The notes under the pieces were generated by a model. It did not search any database, had not been told where the DNA came from, and was given only the letters and a program-made list of their open reading frames with translations. Of a stretch of DNA of 64,000 nucleotides, positions 18,005 through 27,155 are shown piece after piece (position 1 is the first letter of the stretch; each line of letters opens with the position of its first letter). This stretch comes from Weissella coleopterorum (GTDB lineage: Bacteria > Bacillota > Bacilli > Lactobacillales > Lactobacillaceae). Both the position numbers and the translations under genes were made by a program. The stretch spans positions 682,001-746,000 of the forward strand of contig NZ_CP049888.1 of the NCBI RefSeq assembly GCF_011304355.1, given 5' to 3'.

Positions 18005-19897
18005 ATGAAAATGAGTAAGTATATCCTATTAGGAACAACTATTTTAGGGTTAACGAATCCTCTAGTAGCTTTATCTGATGAAAATAGTTCAAAAAATACA
18101 GGTAATCTAACTAAGAATGAGGAAAATAAATTAAATGACTTATTTGTTATCGATAAGGTAAATGCAGATGAACCCATTGACTCTTGGATGCCTGATAAAA
18201 ATCTTCAAAAAATTATATCAGACAAATTACATACAACACCTGATAAATTAACTCCAAGTATGCTAAGTGCATGGGGGCAATTAGCAGATACACCGACAGT
18301 GGCTGATTTATCAAATTCCAATATTGAAAATATAGATGGCTTACAATATTTATTTACTAATCAAGGGCCAACTAAACTAATTTTAAGTCATAATAATATT
18401 TCTGATATTTCTCCTTTAAAAAAATCAACATTTTGGGATCAAATAGATTTATCTGATAATAATATTTCTGATATTTCTCCTTTAATGCCAAGTAATAATG
18501 ATTTGCGGTATTATGATTATTTGGCATTAAATGATAATCCTATAACAGATGAAACAATGAATGTATTTAAAAATAAAACGTTTAATAGATTAAGTCATTT
18601 AGGCCTATCTGGTACTGAGATAACAAATTTAGATGCATTAGAGGATATAAAAATAACTTCTAATGGACGCCGGTTAGCAACGATAGACCTAGATGATAAT
18701 CATAACATTGGAGATAACTTTGACCATATTTTGGTAAACCTACATAATATTGGTTCGTGGCAGATATCGATGAATAATGATAATATCAATGATATTGAAG
18801 GTATCCAAAAACTAAATCCATCAAGAATTGGTGGTGGTTCCAAATTACAATTAAATGAAAATCATATTATTACATTAGAACCGTTGCGAGAACATGCCCC
18901 ATATTTTGCTGACTTTGAATTTAATAATGAAACAAAAATATTACCTAAAAAAGAATTAACTAAAAATTCTTTTTCTCAGGATAGTTTAATTTATGATTTA
19001 GATAGTTATGTCGAAGTTCATAATGGAAGTTTAAGCAACGCATCAGGTATTTGGCATAAGCAAAATCATCAAATGTTTTGGAGCGACATTAAGCCTAATA
19101 CGACCAATTTAATAAGTTGTTGGCAAGAAATAGTTCCTGAACTGGGAATTAACAATGATACTCCATTTAATGGTAAAATTATACAACCAATTATTTATAA
19201 AATAAAAGCAGCTAAGGTAACTGCAAAGTATATTGATGAATCAGGTAAAGAAATTGCCAAATCAGAAGTGAAAAGTGGAAACATTGAAGATACCTACAAA
19301 ACTGAACAGAAAGATATTGAAGGATATACTTTCAAGGAAGTTCAGGGTAACGAATCAGGCAAGTTTACAGATAAAGCCCAAACGGTAACTTATGTATATA
19401 CGAAGGATCCGGTTAAAGGAGCAGATGTAACAGCTAAGTATGTTGATGAATCAGGCAAAGAAATTGCCCAGTCAGAAGTAAAAAGTGGAAACATTGGGGA
19501 TAAGTACACAACTGAAAAGAAAGACATCAAAGGATACACTTTCAAAGAAGTCGAGGGAAGTATCACGGGAACATTGAGTGATAAAGCTCAAACTGTGACC
19601 TATATCTATGTCAAGAATGATGATTCAGAAAACCAAACTGATCCTAGTGAACCAGCTAAGCCAGATACACCAGATAATTCTGGAGATACTGATAATCCAG
19701 TAAATAACAATGAATCAAATGATGCTGATAAGACTACAGATAGTAATTCAACAATTAAAAATGTTGTAAATGACGTAGTTGAAGGAGCACAAACGTTGTT
19801 ACCTAAGACGGCAGCAGAGAAGTTAACTCTTACCGGAGTTTTGATCGCGGTAGTGGTTTCACTAGCTGGAATAATTATTTTGAATAAACGTAAATAG
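18005..19897 (+). CDS. Cell-wall-anchored LRR/MucBP surface protein (internalin-like)
   Basis: This 630-residue protein has a signal peptide (about 1-24), leucine-rich repeats of the internalin type (about 95-300; LILSHNNISDISPL and LSDNNISDISPL), two MucBP domains (about 402-470 and 473-540; KYVDESGKEIAQSEVKSG, YTFKEV, TVTYVYTK), an Asp/Asn/Pro-rich linker and a C-terminal anchor LPKTA (about 599), hydrophobic helix and NKRK. The fifth sorting residue is Ala rather than Gly. LRR and MucBP domains suggest adhesion to host or mucus. It is the cargo at the right end of element 1. From about 19440 onward it nearly matches the gene at 23847-26892. Confidence 0.88.
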   Translation: MKMSKYILLGTTILGLTNPLVALSDENSSKNTGNLTKNEENKLNDLFVIDKVNADEPIDSWMPDKNLQKIISDKLHTTPDKLTPSMLSAWGQLADTPTVADLSNSNIENIDGLQYLFTNQGPTKLILSHNNISDISPLKKSTFWDQIDLSDNNISDISPLMPSNNDLRYYDYLALNDNPITDETMNVFKNKTFNRLSHLGLSGTEITNLDALEDIKITSNGRRLATIDLDDNHNIGDNFDHILVNLHNIGSWQISMNNDNINDIEGIQKLNPSRIGGGSKLQLNENHIITLEPLREHAPYFADFEFNNETKILPKKELTKNSFSQDSLIYDLDSYVEVHNGSLSNASGIWHKQNHQMFWSDIKPNTTNLISCWQEIVPELGINNDTPFNGKIIQPIIYKIKAAKVTAKYIDESGKEIAKSEVKSGNIEDTYKTEQKDIEGYTFKEVQGNESGKFTDKAQTVTYVYTKDPVKGADVTAKYVDESGKEIAQSEVKSGNIGDKYTTEKKDIKGYTFKEVEGSITGTLSDKAQTVTYIYVKNDDSENQTDPSEPAKPDTPDNSGDTDNPVNNNESNDADKTTDSNSTIKNVVNDVVEGAQTLLPKTAAEKLTLTGVLIAVVVSLAGIIILNKRK

Positions 19898-19902
19898 AAT
19901 AA

Positions 19903-19945
19903 ATTAAAAGCCTACTGACTAGATTTCTAGTTGGTAGGCTTTTTT
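19903..19945 (+). terminator. Terminator of the LRR/MucBP gene
   Basis: AAGCCTAC and CTAG arms pair with CTAG and GTAGGCTT around ATTT, followed by TTTTTT. The same 43 bp recur at 26897 and, unexpectedly, at 62689. Confidence 0.88.
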
Positions 19946-20016
19946 GTTTTGGTTTATAGTAGAATACTAATTTGCACCAGTATCGGCTTATGTATTGGTA
20001 TTAAAGCGTTTATTAC

Positions 20017-20082
20017 GTTTAATAAGAAATATGGTCTTAAGAACTAATTAAGCCTATGATAATCCCGCTGTTACGGTATAAA
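20017..20082 (+). repeat. Attachment-site repeat, copy 2
   Basis: 65 of 66 bases match the 3' end of rpmE2 and its terminator (15641-15706). It follows directly on the surface-protein module and precedes a second integrase remnant, so it is the junction of elements 1 and 2. Confidence 0.8.
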
Positions 20083-20170
20083 CGCCTTGATAGCTGGGTT
20101 TTGTTTTGTTTAAATAGTGAAAATATTGTAAAAAAATGTGGTAAAAATTTCAACGTTTTCTAAATTGTCA

Positions 20171-20240
20171 TGCACGTTTAATGCAAGTGTTTTAGCCATT
20201 TTTATATCTCCAATAATAATTTTTGCACGTTATTTGCACG
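20171..20240. repeat. Candidate integrase arm-site repeats beside att copy 2
   Basis: TGCACGTTTA (20171-20180), TTGCACG (20223-20229) and TTGCACG (20234-20240). They occupy the same position relative to att and int as the AAAAGCAACA repeats of copy 1, but the sequence differs. Confidence 0.4.
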
Positions 20241-20254
20241 ATAGTATTGAATTA

Positions 20255-20742
20255 TTATTTATCAAAAATATTTATTGTTTTTTCTGATTCGATCTTTCTA
20301 TGTGAATCTAGTAAGTGACTATAAACATTTTGTGTTATCGTAACATTAGAATGACCTAGACGAGCTGAAGTATAGTTAATATCTATGCCATTACTAATTA
20401 AGACAGAAGCATGAGTATGTCTTAGCCCATGTGGTGAAATTATTTTTGATGATCCAATCGCTTCTAATAATGATTGTAATTGTTTACTAATTATTTTTGT
20501 ATCTGTTGACTCTCCAAAAATATGTTCATCTAATTGTGAGCATTCTTGCTTATACTGATCTAACTGATTAAACCATTTATGGGGCATTTCAATTTGACGT
20601 ACAGATGAACTCGTTTTAGGTTTAACTAATTCAAAAGGACGATGAGCAGTTTTAGATTTCGTAACGTTTATTAATTTATTATGCTCATCCATATCATTTA
20701 GAGTTACTGACAATGTTTCACTTATGCGCATATCAGATAGGG
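20255..20742 (-). pseudogene. Tyrosine integrase of element 2, N-terminus lost
   Basis: About 160 residues of the catalytic domain remain, with the box II motif HGLRHTHAS and ARLGHSNVTITQNVYSHL (catalytic Arg, His and Tyr all present). The N-terminal arm and core-binding domains are gone: at 20743 the sequence changes into an ISA end. It reads toward att copy 2, as in element 1. Confidence 0.85.
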
Positions 20743-20798
20743 CTCCTTTATGATGTATTATATCGAACAATTTGTCCGTAATTCCATCATAGGAACCA
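20743..20798 (-). mobile_element. ISA end fragment (56 bp)
   Basis: The bases from CTCCTTTATGATGTATTATA to CATAGGAACC match the upstream end of ISA (compare 16096-16155 reversed), with one change in the terminal repeat. It truncates integrase 2. The rest of the element has been deleted. Confidence 0.75.
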
Positions 20799-21021
20799 AG
20801 GGATGATGTGGGATGGACAGTATGAACTAAAAGAGAAGCTGAAAAATAATGAAAAAGAATTGAATGGGTATAACCTATTAAAAGGAGTGCTATATCAACA
20901 AGAAATAGATTTTCATAAAGAAGATATTGACTGGATTTCTTACGATGAACTTAATTCAAAATTTAGAACTAAAGGTATAGAGGCCGTAGGATTAAAAAAA
21001 CAAATTGATTCATTAAAAAAA
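20799..21021 (+). pseudogene. Internal fragment of an unknown gene
   Basis: About 70 codons are open (YELKEKLKNNEKELNGYNLL to GLKKQIDSLKK), charged and helical. The left side is cut by the ISA fragment and the right side by the IS30 element, whose inverted repeat supplies the stop codon. I do not recognise the family. Confidence 0.4.
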
Positions 21022-22071
21022 GGCAGATTGTAAAATTAATCCGAACACCTAGATAAAAAAATACCCATAGTAAATGTAGAATGGTTGTAACGACACAAAC
21101 CATGAAAGGAAACATTTACTATGAGTACATCTACTTTATCACAATTTTAGCGTGGAGCCATAGATCAGTTGTTAAAAGATGGCCATTCTCAAAATTCAAT
21201 CGCTAAGAAACTTAATTGTTCTAAATCTACAATTAGTTATGAATTACACCGAATGAATAAATATGACCCTATTTTGGTTCAAAGGGATGCTAATTATAAA
21301 CGCACTATGTGCGGCCGAAAAACAGCACTCACCCCCAAATACGCCATAATTATTAGTAATCATCTTCGATTGACTTGGTCTTCTGAACAGATCGCTATAC
21401 ATTTCAATCTATGTACTAAATCAATTTATAATTGGATTTATCGTGAAATTATCGATTTTAGTTCAGAATTATTACCTGATAAGGCTCGACGACGTAAACG
21501 TAAGCATGAAAAACGTGGAACCTTTAAGATTGAGGATACAATATACAATTGATCAAAGACCAGATAAAGTTAATAAGAGAAATGAATTTGGGCACTGGGA
21601 GATAGATACTATTCTGTCATCTCGTGGTCAATCAAAACAATGTCTAGCTACCTTTGTGGAACGACGTAGTAGATTTATTTGGGCAATTAAAATTTCAGAT
21701 CGTACCAAGAAGTCTATGAATAAAGTTTTTTCAACCTTTATGAATCAATTTAGTTCAAGTGTTAAATTTATTACGGTTGATCATGGGAAAGAATTTTCAG
21801 GCTATCAAGAGTTGAATAAAAACTACAATTTACCTGTATATTTTTGCCATCCTTATTCCCCATGGGCACGAGGATCAAATGAATACTTTAATCGAAAATT
21901 GCGTTGGTTTTTTCCTAAAAAAACTAATTTTAATCTTGTATCCTAGGACGAAATATTTGAAGCACTTGAATTAATTAATAATAGGCCATTAAAAATATTG
22001 AGCGGAAATACTGCTATGTCTACATTTAGGAAATATTTTGATAGGTATTCGGATTAAAGTTGCAATCTGCC
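21022..22071 (+). mobile_element. IS30-family element, 1050 bp, inactive
   Basis: Inverted repeats GGCAGATTGTAAAATTAATC (from 21022) and, reversed, GGCAGATTGCAACTTTAATC (ending 22071). AAA flanks both ends, a possible short target duplication. It carries one transposase gene, which is broken. Confidence 0.8.
21121..22057 (+). pseudogene. IS30-family transposase, two nonsense codons and a frameshift
   Basis: The N-terminal helix-turn-helix (HSQNSIAKKLNCSKSTISYELHR) and the DDE core (HWEIDTI, TVDHGKEF, SNEYFNRKLRWF) are recognisable. TAG stops at 21148 and 21944 replace likely Gln codons (CAG), and the frame shifts near 21545. Not functional. Confidence 0.85.
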
Positions 22072-22103
22072 AAATATAAATAGGTATAAGTGGGTGAACG
22101 TGT

Positions 22104-22228
22104 TATGCTTACACCAACGTCGGATGAGGTGTGCTTTATCGCAAGTATGGCATATCGAAATAATTCATCTGGCGTGGCCATTATAATTGTTCTAGACACG
22201 AGCGATAACTTTGGTTGTCACTTTTTTG
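22104..22228 (+). ncRNA. Repeated small-RNA unit, copy A (type I)
   Basis: Promoter-like TAGGTA (22081-22086), 17 bp, TATGCT (22104-22109) preceded by TGT. The stem pairs ACGTCGGATGA (22117-22127) with TCATCTGGCGT (22165-22175) through two G-U pairs. A terminator hairpin GCGATAAC-TTTG-GTTGTCAC plus TTTTTT ends near 22228. Four of the other five copies lie more than 26 kb away. No open reading frame is shared. Confidence 0.6.
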
Positions 22229-22264
22229 TTTATTTGATAATTAGGTTTATGTAAGTATAAGTGT

Positions 22265-22387
22265 TATGCTTGCGTTGACGTCGGATAGCATCTTATTCCC
22301 TTAAAAAGCACTCTCTTTTTAAAAAGATTCCGGCGTCAACGGACAGCCGTCCATAATGGAAAGCAATGACTTAGGTTGTTGCTTTTT
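22265..22387 (+). ncRNA. Repeated small-RNA unit, copy B (type II)
   Basis: TAGGTT (22242-22247), 17 bp, TATGCT (22265-22270). The stem pairs GACGTCGGAT (22277-22286) with ATTCCGGCGTC (22327-22337). The terminator is AAGCAATGAC-TTAG-GTTGTTGCTT followed by TTT (22360-22387), with two G-U pairs. It nearly matches copies E and F in the prophage. Confidence 0.65.
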
Positions 22388-22388
22388 G

Positions 22389-22528
22389 TTTGTAATTTAA
22401 GTGGCATGTCAACATTTTAATGAGTTTTACATTATAAAATGATTGCGCTTTCATAAAAATCAATGTTATTCTATGAATAAGTTATCAATGAGTGACTTAT
22501 ATATCTACTTTATTGCCATATTATATAT
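22389..22528. other. AT-rich spacer
   Basis: No gene or conserved element seen between small-RNA copy B and ISB. Confidence 0.5.
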
Positions 22529-22557
22529 TGCTCCTGTGTCAATAAATGGTACAGAAA

Positions 22558-23348
22558 TAGTTAAACGGTTGTCCGTATTCTATTGTGATTGTACCAATAC
22601 ATATAATTTTCAAAATTAAATCATCATAACTTTGGAATTTAGTTAGGTAAACAAACTCACGTTTGAAAATTGAATGAAAGGCCTCAATTGGTCCATTGTC
22701 ATAAGGATGACCTTTGAGAGAATACGAGTGTTGTATTTTAACTTTTTTGAGTAATTGTTCAAATTGGTTACTGGTATATTGACTTCCCATATCAGAATGA
22801 ATAAATTGTGACCTTTTATGATGTGATAATGCCATTTTCAATGTATCTGTTACTAAATTACTAGTCATCTGATTTGCTACTTTATAGGCAATAATTTTAT
22901 GATTACTTTCACTATAAACACTACTTAAATAAACCCAATGACCTGGATATTCCTCTATATAAGTAATATCAGTTCGCCAGATTGACGCATTTTTATCACA
23001 ATGTTTTATTAAATTTGGTCGCTGATCATAATCAACATGCGTTCCAGTTTTTTTAAATCGGCGACACATAAGAGAACGAATATTAAATTGATGCATTAAA
23101 CGAATTATACGAGACGTACCAATTCTAATCACAAATGACCGTAAGGCCATTTGTAAACATGGACGTCCATAGACTTTATAATTATCACGCCATATATTTA
23201 GCATTATTTTACCAATATGTTGATCATCTTGTTCACGTCGTGAAGGATGATGATTTATCCAATTATAATAAGTTTGTCGTGGAATTCTTAATTTATTTAA
23301 AATCATTGTTAAGCGGTATCCTCGTTGACATAACTTTTCTATAAGCAC
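22558..23348 (-). pseudogene. ISB OrfB transposase, frameshifted near the C-terminus
   Basis: The DDE core is complete (RTDITYIEEYPG, IHSDMGSQYTS, GPIEAFHS). Near 22615 the frame shifts by one base: the expected end NYMYWYNHNRIRTTV is found in another frame. The annotated frame would continue with an unrelated tail into the terminal repeat. Confidence 0.75.
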
Positions 23349-23380
23349 TAACCCATTTTAAGTTTTATCTCTTTCCGAGT

Positions 23381-23643
23381 AATCCCGCCGCTAATTTTAA
23401 AATTTCATTTTCCTCTTTTAATCTTTTATTTTATTTAATTAGGTCTTTAATTTCAGTCAGATTAGTTTGTTTCCCGTTTGATAACTTGATGGGTTCAATT
23501 GATTTAACCTATTTTGAAATAGAACCAGTCGTTACACCGTATTCACGAGATAAAGAAGCCATCGATCGATGGCCTTCTAAATATAATTTTACTATTCGTT
23601 CTTTAAAATCAGTTGAATAACGTTTACTTGAATTATTTTTCAT
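23381..23643 (-). pseudogene. ISB OrfA with two nonsense codons
   Basis: The helix-turn-helix (SMASLSREYGVTTGSISK) ends at a stop where the other copy has SKWVKSIEP (TGG to TAG), and a second stop falls in IKENKRL (GAA to TAA). Inactive. Confidence 0.8.
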
Positions 23644-23720
23644 AACAATAGCTCCTGTTCTGATTAAATTATCGTACAAGCATTTTCTCTTTTCTTGTAC
23701 CATTTATCAGTATAGGAGCA

Positions 23721-23785
23721 GTTAAATAATTAAAAATTTTTTCAAAATTCATTCATATTTTTATGTTCGAATTCTTGACATAAGA
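23721..23785 (+). mobile_element. Diverged right-end fragment of an ISA-like element
   Basis: GTTAAATAATTAAAAATTTT to TTCTTGACATAAGA matches the last 70 bp of ISA (17346-17412) with about ten differences; the terminal repeat is degraded. Confidence 0.65.
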
Positions 23786-24285
23786 TTCATTTAATATGTT
23801 ATTATTTAATCGTACAAAGTTATCTTCAATATGGGAGAAATATATAATGAAATTATGGAAACACGTATTAGCTAGTACTACAATTCTTATAATGATAGTA
23901 CCAACATCTGCGTTTGCCGATGTTCGATTGGATGTAAATAATAATATTTATAACAATCGTAATAAAATTGATAGTACTAATCAACAGATTGATGGTCTTG
24001 GTATAGTATCAAATTACTATATTAACAATAAATTAGTTAAATCACCTATTAATATAAATGGGCTTGGACATATAATTACTAAGGACAATATGGATGACGG
24101 CTCCTATGTCAATAATTCGGACATAAAAATACGAATAAATTTTGAAAAACGTTTTAATTATTTAACGTACTGGTAAAGTATGTGATTTATCTAAAAAAGT
24201 GCATCCTTTAATGTTTCCATGCCATTCTAAACAACCCGTCTATACTTATCGTTTTAAACGGGATATTAATATGATTTATTTGTAG

Positions 24286-25107
24286 CTACGCTACAAGGGA
24301 AATTCGATCACTGTTATACCAGCGAATATAGCTATCAATGCCAGCTATTGCTTCATGAATTGTCTTAAATTCTTGAAAATTAATGTATTCACGCTTCAAA
24401 ATTGAGTGAAAGCTCTCAATTCTTGCGTTATCACCAGGTTGTCCTTTACGAGAATAAGAATGCTTAATCCCAAAACGAGTTAAAGTACTTTCAAATAAAT
24501 CGCTTGTATACTGACTCCCCATATCGCTATGAATAATGCTTGGTTTAACAGACTTTACTGCGACTTGATTAATGACGTCGGTTGCTAATTCCTTAGTCAT
24601 ATGACTTCCAACTTTATAAGAAATAACCCGCCGGGTTACGGGATTGTACATACTAGCTAGATAAACCCAAGTATTTTTAACGGGAATATACGTAATATCT
24701 GTTAAAAGAATATTGGATTGATCAGGTAATCCTTTAATTAGATTTGGTCGTTGATCATATTCAGTATGTGTTTTAGGCTTATTAATTCGTTTAGTCATCC
24801 TAGACCTAATTTTTAAAGCGTACATCTGTTTATAAACCATACGCTGGCTAATTTTAATTTTTAACTGACGATTTAATAAAATTGTTAATCGCGGGTATCC
24901 ATACATAGGATATTTTAACCATGCATCTAATACCTTTTGCTTAATGAAATTGCGACGAAGAAGTGTTTTACCAGGCTTCCAATGTATATAGCCATAATAA
25001 GTCGATCGTGGAATTCTGAGGACGTTCAAAATTTTAGTAATGCGGTGCCCAACCTGTAGATTGTCATTAATAATTTTTAAGGTAGGAATACGTCCTTTGA
25101 TGATCAA
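24286..25107 (-). CDS. ISA transposase OrfB (copy 2)
   Basis: 273 residues, full DDE core (LLTDITYIP, HSDMGSQYTS, GDNARIESFHS). It differs from copy 1 by Gln for Arg in the second motif and looks functional. Confidence 0.87.
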   Translation of the reverse strand: MIIKGRIPTLKIINDNLQVGHRITKILNVLRIPRSTYYGYIHWKPGKTLLRRNFIKQKVLDAWLKYPMYGYPRLTILLNRQLKIKISQRMVYKQMYALKIRSRMTKRINKPKTHTEYDQRPNLIKGLPDQSNILLTDITYIPVKNTWVYLASMYNPVTRRVISYKVGSHMTKELATDVINQVAVKSVKPSIIHSDMGSQYTSDLFESTLTRFGIKHSYSRKGQPGDNARIESFHSILKREYINFQEFKTIHEAIAGIDSYIRWYNSDRISLVA

Positions 25108-25355
25108 TTTTTCGCCATAAGCACCGCTGCTCGTTTTAAAATATCAAGTTCTTCTTTTAGTTGTTTATTTTCTTTAATCAATGCCCTTTCATTTGCTGAC
25201 AATACTTTCGTATTGTTAGGATCGGCTTGATTAACCCATTTAGAAACCGTTGAAACACTAACGTTGTATTCTTTTGCTAATGAATTAGCTGAACGACCAA
25301 CTTTATGCAAGCTTACGATCGATTCTTTAAAGTCATTTGAATATTTGATAACCAT
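25104..25355 (-). CDS. ISA transposase OrfA (copy 2)
   Basis: 83 residues, identical in sequence to copy 1: helix-turn-helix followed by a coiled coil. It overlaps OrfB by 4 bp. Confidence 0.87.
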   Translation of the reverse strand: MVIKYSNDFKESIVSLHKVGRSANSLAKEYNVSVSTVSKWVNQADPNNTKVLSANERALIKENKQLKEELDILKRAAVLMAKN

Positions 25356-25995
25356 AATAAAAAGCTCCTTTATGATGTATTATATCGAACAATTTGTCCG
25401 TAATTCCATCATAGGAGCCGACTTTGACTTAAGTGATAAAGAATATCTATTAACTATATTAGATGATCCTCAATCGTTTTTGGAAAATGATGGTAATAAA
25501 ACGGTTTATGATTTAATGATATCTGAAGGTGAGGATTCCGATGAGACAGTGGAGTCGTTAAGTTCTAAGAATTCTTTTCAAGCTATGATATTAAAATTTT
25601 TGGCGAATTTTAAAACACATGGTATGAGTGCTGAAGAAATCAAAAAAGAGTATGACAGTAAATATAAACAAGATATCCATGATTATGATTCTGAACTGGG
25701 GGATCAAGCTGATCAGATATTTGATTCTGAAGATGAAGGCATTTTAAAAATGATGGCTGATTCTATGATTCCTCAATATACAAGAGTTTTAGGATTATCA
25801 GAAGAGATGTTTTGTAATATTAGTCCTGAAGAAACTAAAATAAAAGATGAATATTTTTTAAATTCAAAAGTTAAGGATATTGTTAACTTTGTCGACGATA
25901 ACGGAAATAAGCTTATTGATGTTAGTGTTATTGTAGCTTCCACCGATGATACTGGTGCTATACCATTTGCCTTTGTAGATAACGATTTACTAGGT

Positions 25996-26623
25996 GCGGA
26001 TGTTACAGTTAAATATGTTGATGAAAATGGTAAAGAAATTGCCCAGTCAGAAGTAAAAAGTGGAAACATTGGGGATAAGTACACAACTGAAAAGAAAGAC
26101 ATCAAAGGATACACTTTCAAAGAAGTAAAAGGAAGTGAGTCAGGTGAATTCACAGATAAGAGCCAGACGGTGACGTATGTTTATACCAAAAATCCAATTA
26201 AAGCAGCTGATGTAAAGGCCGAGTATGTTGATGAAAATGGTAAAGAAATTGCCCAGTCAGAAGTAAAAAGTGGAAACATTGGGGATAAGTACACAACTGA
26301 AAAGAAAGACATCAAAGGATACACTTTCAAAGAAGTAAGAGGAAGTGAGTCAGGTGAATTCACAGATAAGAGCCAGACGGTGACGTATGTTTATACCAAA
26401 AATCCAATTAAAGCAGCTGATGTAAAGGCCGAGTATGTTGATGAAAATGGTAAAGAAATTGCCCAGTCAGAAGTAAAAAGTGGAAACATTGGGGATAAGT
26501 ACACAACTGAAAAGAAAGACATCAAAGGATACACTTTCAAAAAAGTCAAGGGAAGTATCACGGGAACATTGAGTGATAAAGCTCAAACTGTAACCTATAT
26601 CTATGCCAAGAATGATGATTCAG
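25996..26623 (+). repeat. Three tandem 210-bp MucBP repeats
   Basis: The marker TATGTTGATGAAAATGGTAA recurs at 26014, 26224 and 26434, a period of 210 bp (70 codons). Repeats 1 and 2 are nearly identical; repeat 3 switches at its end to the version found in the LRR protein (GSITGTLSDKAQTVTY). They are protein-domain repeats prone to copy-number change. Confidence 0.9.
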
Positions 26624-26896
26624 AAAACCAAACTGATCCTAGTGAACCAGCTAAGCCAGATACACCAGATAATTCTGGAGATACTGATAATCCAGTAAAT
26701 AACAATGACTCAAATAATGCTGATAAGACTACAGATAGTAATTCAACAATTAAAAATGTTGTAAATAACGTAGTTGAAGGAGCACAAACGTTGTTACCTA
26801 AGACGGCAGCAGATAAGTTAACTCTTACCGGAGTTTTGATCGCGGTAGTGGTTTCACTAGCTGGAATAATTATTTTGAATAAACGTAAATAGAATA

Positions 26897-26940
26897 AATT
26901 AAAAGCCTACTGACTAGATTTCTAGTTGGTAGGCTTTTTT
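26897..26940 (+). terminator. Terminator of the MucBP gene
   Basis: Same hairpin as at 19903-19945; identity between the two loci continues downstream into the att repeat. Confidence 0.88.
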
Positions 26941-27011
26941 GTTTTGGTTTATAGTAGAATACTAATTTGCACCAGTATCGGCTTATGTATTGGTATTAAA
27001 GCGTTTATTAC

Positions 27012-27060
27012 GTTTAATAAGAAATATGGTCTTAAGAATAAATTAAGACTATGATAATCC
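27012..27060 (+). repeat. Attachment-site repeat, copy 3 (degenerate)
   Basis: GTTTAATAAGAAATATGGTC through ATAATCC matches copies 1 and 2 with about three changes, then diverges where the terminator hairpin should begin. It forms the right boundary of element 2. Confidence 0.75.
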
Positions 27061-27155
27061 TTATATACTGGTCAATATGTTGGTGTATCAGGTTTTTTAT
27101 TTATAAAAAACGGTTGTGATGATATATGATAAGCTATTGTTATATGTGAAATTTT

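Larger units (their letters stand above)
22529..23720 (-). mobile_element. ISB copy 1, IS3-family element, 1192 bp, damaged
   Basis: Terminal repeats TGCTCCTGTGTCAATAAATG (left) and, reversed, TGCTCCTATACTGATAAATG (right). Both transposase frames are broken. It abuts a diverged ISA right end at 23721, so it probably inserted into an older ISA. Confidence 0.8.
24099..25419 (-). mobile_element. ISA copy 2, 1321 bp, in the MucBP gene
   Basis: Same ends as copy 1, opposite orientation, flanked by a perfect GAC target duplication (24096-24098 and 25420-25422). The intact target site indicates a recent simple insertion. Confidence 0.93.
23847..26892 (+). pseudogene. MucBP cell-wall surface protein gene interrupted by ISA
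   Basis: ATG 23847 follows GGGAG and begins a signal peptide (MKLWKHVLASTTILIMIVPT, cleavage near AFA-DV). The coding part stops at 24098, where ISA is inserted, and resumes at 25420. Removing ISA and one GAC target copy restores one frame (KDNMDD-FDLSDKEY), giving about 574 residues: unique N-terminal domain, three MucBP repeats of 70 residues, Asp/Pro/Asn linker and LPKTA anchor. Without excision only an 84-residue stub plus IS-coded residues is secreted. An ATG inside ISA (25264) could start a cytoplasmic fusion. Confidence 0.85.

Noticed and set aside
22101..22388. Retron msr-msd or type III toxin-antitoxin RNA
   Set aside because: No reverse transcriptase or ToxN-like gene lies near any of the six copies, and the units are not short tandem repeats.
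25996..26623. CRISPR-like array
   Set aside because: The 210-bp units are in-frame MucBP protein domains without spacers. The 24-bp repeats at 53354 are contiguous and coding too.
25264..26892. An independent 542-residue gene
   Set aside because: Its first 52 codons are antisense to ISA OrfA; it is the 3' part of an interrupted surface-protein gene.
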